Positions 44,640-45,646 of a stretch of DNA of 45,646 bases are shown here, piece after piece. The position numbers and the translations under genes are program-made. Each line of letters begins with the position of its first letter. Within the stretch, counting starts at the first letter, position 1. The notes below the pieces were generated by a model, which was given only the letters and a program-made list of their open reading frames with translations, was not told the origin of the DNA and did no database searches. This DNA comes from DASQUK01 sp046723645 (lineage in GTDB: Bacteria; Actinomycetota; Acidimicrobiia; Acidimicrobiales; VFJN01), in assembly GCA_046723645.1 (NCBI GenBank), contig JBKOUY010000043.1:1-45646 (forward strand), written 5' to 3'.

Positions 44640-45646
44640 ATGAAGGTTCCCGAGTCGTTGTGGCGCGCCGCGTTCCGGCGGTGGCGGCTGGCCGTCCTGA
44701 TCGCGGTGGCCGTCGTCCTGCCGGGCGGCGTGGGCGCCAGCACGATGGCGATGATGCCCACCGAGGCCGATCCCTCGTCGGTGCCGTGGCTGAACGGCAC
44801 GCTGCCGTTCCAGGAAGACGAGGCGCTCGAGCCCTACCTCGACGCCGAGATGCTGGCGGCCGTGCCGGTGGGCGCGGACCCCGTGTCCGAGCCCGTCCGC
44901 GCCGTCCTGTCCAGCGCGCAGGTCATCGACAGCCTCGGCCGGAGCGGAATCCCGTCGGCCGCGGTCGACGCCTATGTCCGCGCCGCCGACCGGCTGGCCG
45001 TGGAGGATCCGGGTTGCGGCATCCGCTGGACCCTGCTGGCAGCGATCGGCCGGGTCGAGTCCAACCATGGGCGCTTCGGTGGCGCCATGCTGCGCGACGA
45101 CGGCTACAGCACCAAGCCGATCCGTGGCATCCCCCTGGACGGCCGGCCGAACGTGGCGCTGATCCGCGACACCGACCGCGGCCTACTCGACGGCGACACC
45201 GCGTACGACCGGGCCGTGGGACCGATGCAGTTCATCCCGTCGACCTGGCGGGCCATCGGCGTCGACGGCAACGGCGACGGCCGGCGCGACCCAGACAACA
45301 TCTTCGACGCCGCCTACGGCGCCGCCCGGTACCTGTGCGACGGCGACGCCGACCTCCGCGACGCCGCGGCGCGCGCCCAGGCGGTCCGCCGGTACAACAA
45401 CGCCGACGAGTACGTGCGGGTCGTGCTGAACCTCGCCGACATGTACGAGACCGGGGCGGTCGAGCGCCTGCCGGCGATCGGGCTTCCGCCCATGGAGCCA
45501 CCCGCCCCGCCCCGCCCGTCGCCCGGACCTCCACCCGCCGCGGCACCGGAACGGCCCGGCGGCCCCCCGTCTGCTGGGTCGGCCGGACCCAGCGCCCCGG
45601 CGCCACGCCCCCCGGCGCCCAGCCCACCCGCGCCTCGCCCCGCGCC
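44640..45646 (+). CDS. Lytic murein transglycosylase (SLT/MltB-like), cut by right edge
   Basis: At least 335 aa are visible before the edge. Residues ~14-36 form a signal anchor (RRWRLAVLIAVAVVLPGGVG). The catalytic domain has WTLLAAIGRVESNHGRFGGA with likely catalytic Glu140, DRAVGPMQFIPSTWRAIGVD and NIFDAAYGAARYLC, features of MltB-type (SLT_2) transglycosylases. After residue ~285 a Pro/Ala-rich tail begins and continues past the edge. It cleaves peptidoglycan glycan strands outside the membrane. It starts 20 nt after the 105-aa gene and is probably in the same operon. Confidence 0.9.
   Translation, partial: MKVPESLWRAAFRRWRLAVLIAVAVVLPGGVGASTMAMMPTEADPSSVPWLNGTLPFQEDEALEPYLDAEMLAAVPVGADPVSEPVRAVLSSAQVIDSLGRSGIPSAAVDAYVRAADRLAVEDPGCGIRWTLLAAIGRVESNHGRFGGAMLRDDGYSTKPIRGIPLDGRPNVALIRDTDRGLLDGDTAYDRAVGPMQFIPSTWRAIGVDGNGDGRRDPDNIFDAAYGAARYLCDGDADLRDAAARAQAVRRYNNADEYVRVVLNLADMYETGAVERLPAIGLPPMEPPAPPRPSPGPPPAAAPERPGGPPSAGSAGPSAPAPRPPAPSPPAPRPA

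Overview
The window reads as chromosomal DNA of a GC-rich actinobacterium. Supporting families are the Rv2578c-type radical SAM protein with an intein, a TIGR03084/mycothiol-dependent maleylpyruvate isomerase-like protein, an SCO6745-family protein, a DUF1918 protein, actinobacterial-type cytidine and adenosine deaminases, many GTG starts, and promoters of the form TANNNT followed 6-8 nt later by the start codon (leaderless mRNAs). A member of Acidimicrobiia or a relative is my best guess; no rRNA or other taxonomic marker is present, so this is inference.

Layout. (1) 1-8654 is a nucleoside uptake and salvage block: a divergent phosphohexo/pentomutase (cut by the left edge), then a BMP-type nucleoside ABC transporter (lipoprotein, double ATPase, two permeases), cytidine deaminase, thymidine phosphorylase and adenosine deaminase. 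(2) 8655-16871 is an accessory stretch: an M48 peptidase relic, small lipoprotein and PASTA pieces, an HNH endonuclease relic, a GNAT acetyltransferase, a thioesterase, a Na+/H+ antiporter, a broken IS110 transposase plus a second IS110 scrap, a VOC protein and two poorly characterised ORFs. (3) 17005-20871 resumes salvage: a leaderless 29-codon ORF coupled to deoC, a full aldehyde dehydrogenase, a Cys-less ALDH-like partner (together resembling a split ALDH16) and a VOC protein. Deoxynucleosides could thus be imported, deaminated, phosphorolysed, isomerised, cleaved by DeoC and the acetaldehyde oxidised.

(4) 20899-24121: four overlapping minus-strand genes (GNAT, cyclic-nucleotide-binding domain, PEP mutase/isocitrate lyase-like, maleylpyruvate isomerase-like) face a TetR gene of the LmrA/YxaF type across a 67-nt gap carrying two 18-bp operator-like repeats 21 bp apart. 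(5) 24149-25729: an intein-containing Rv2578c-family radical SAM gene behind an SOS-like box and a leaderless promoter; it is followed by a row of hairpins. (6) 25921-31248 (minus): thiolase plus DUF35 Zn-ribbon/OB partner, then an SNF2-family helicase with a small coupled ORF. (7) 31460-35795 (plus): LLM flavin oxidoreductase, zinc-type alcohol dehydrogenase, SCO6745-family protein, AlkZ/YcaQ-like winged-helix protein. (8) 35802-41197: a MarR-GNAT fusion under its own palindrome, a DUF1918 protein, an MMPL exporter, and a divergent NarL-type two-component system. (9) 41201-42509: AraC regulator and VOC protein. (10) 42633 to the right edge: a small Tat-signal protein, a DUF4331 protein with no signal of its own, a 105-aa protein and a lytic transglycosylase cut by the edge.

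No tRNA, rRNA or CRISPR array was recognised. The most notable signals are the interrupted deoxynucleoside operon with a split ALDH16, the intein that interrupts the radical SAM cysteine motif beneath an SOS-like box, the twin TetR operators, the shared leaderless promoter geometry, and the possible Tat-hitchhiking DUF4331 pair.
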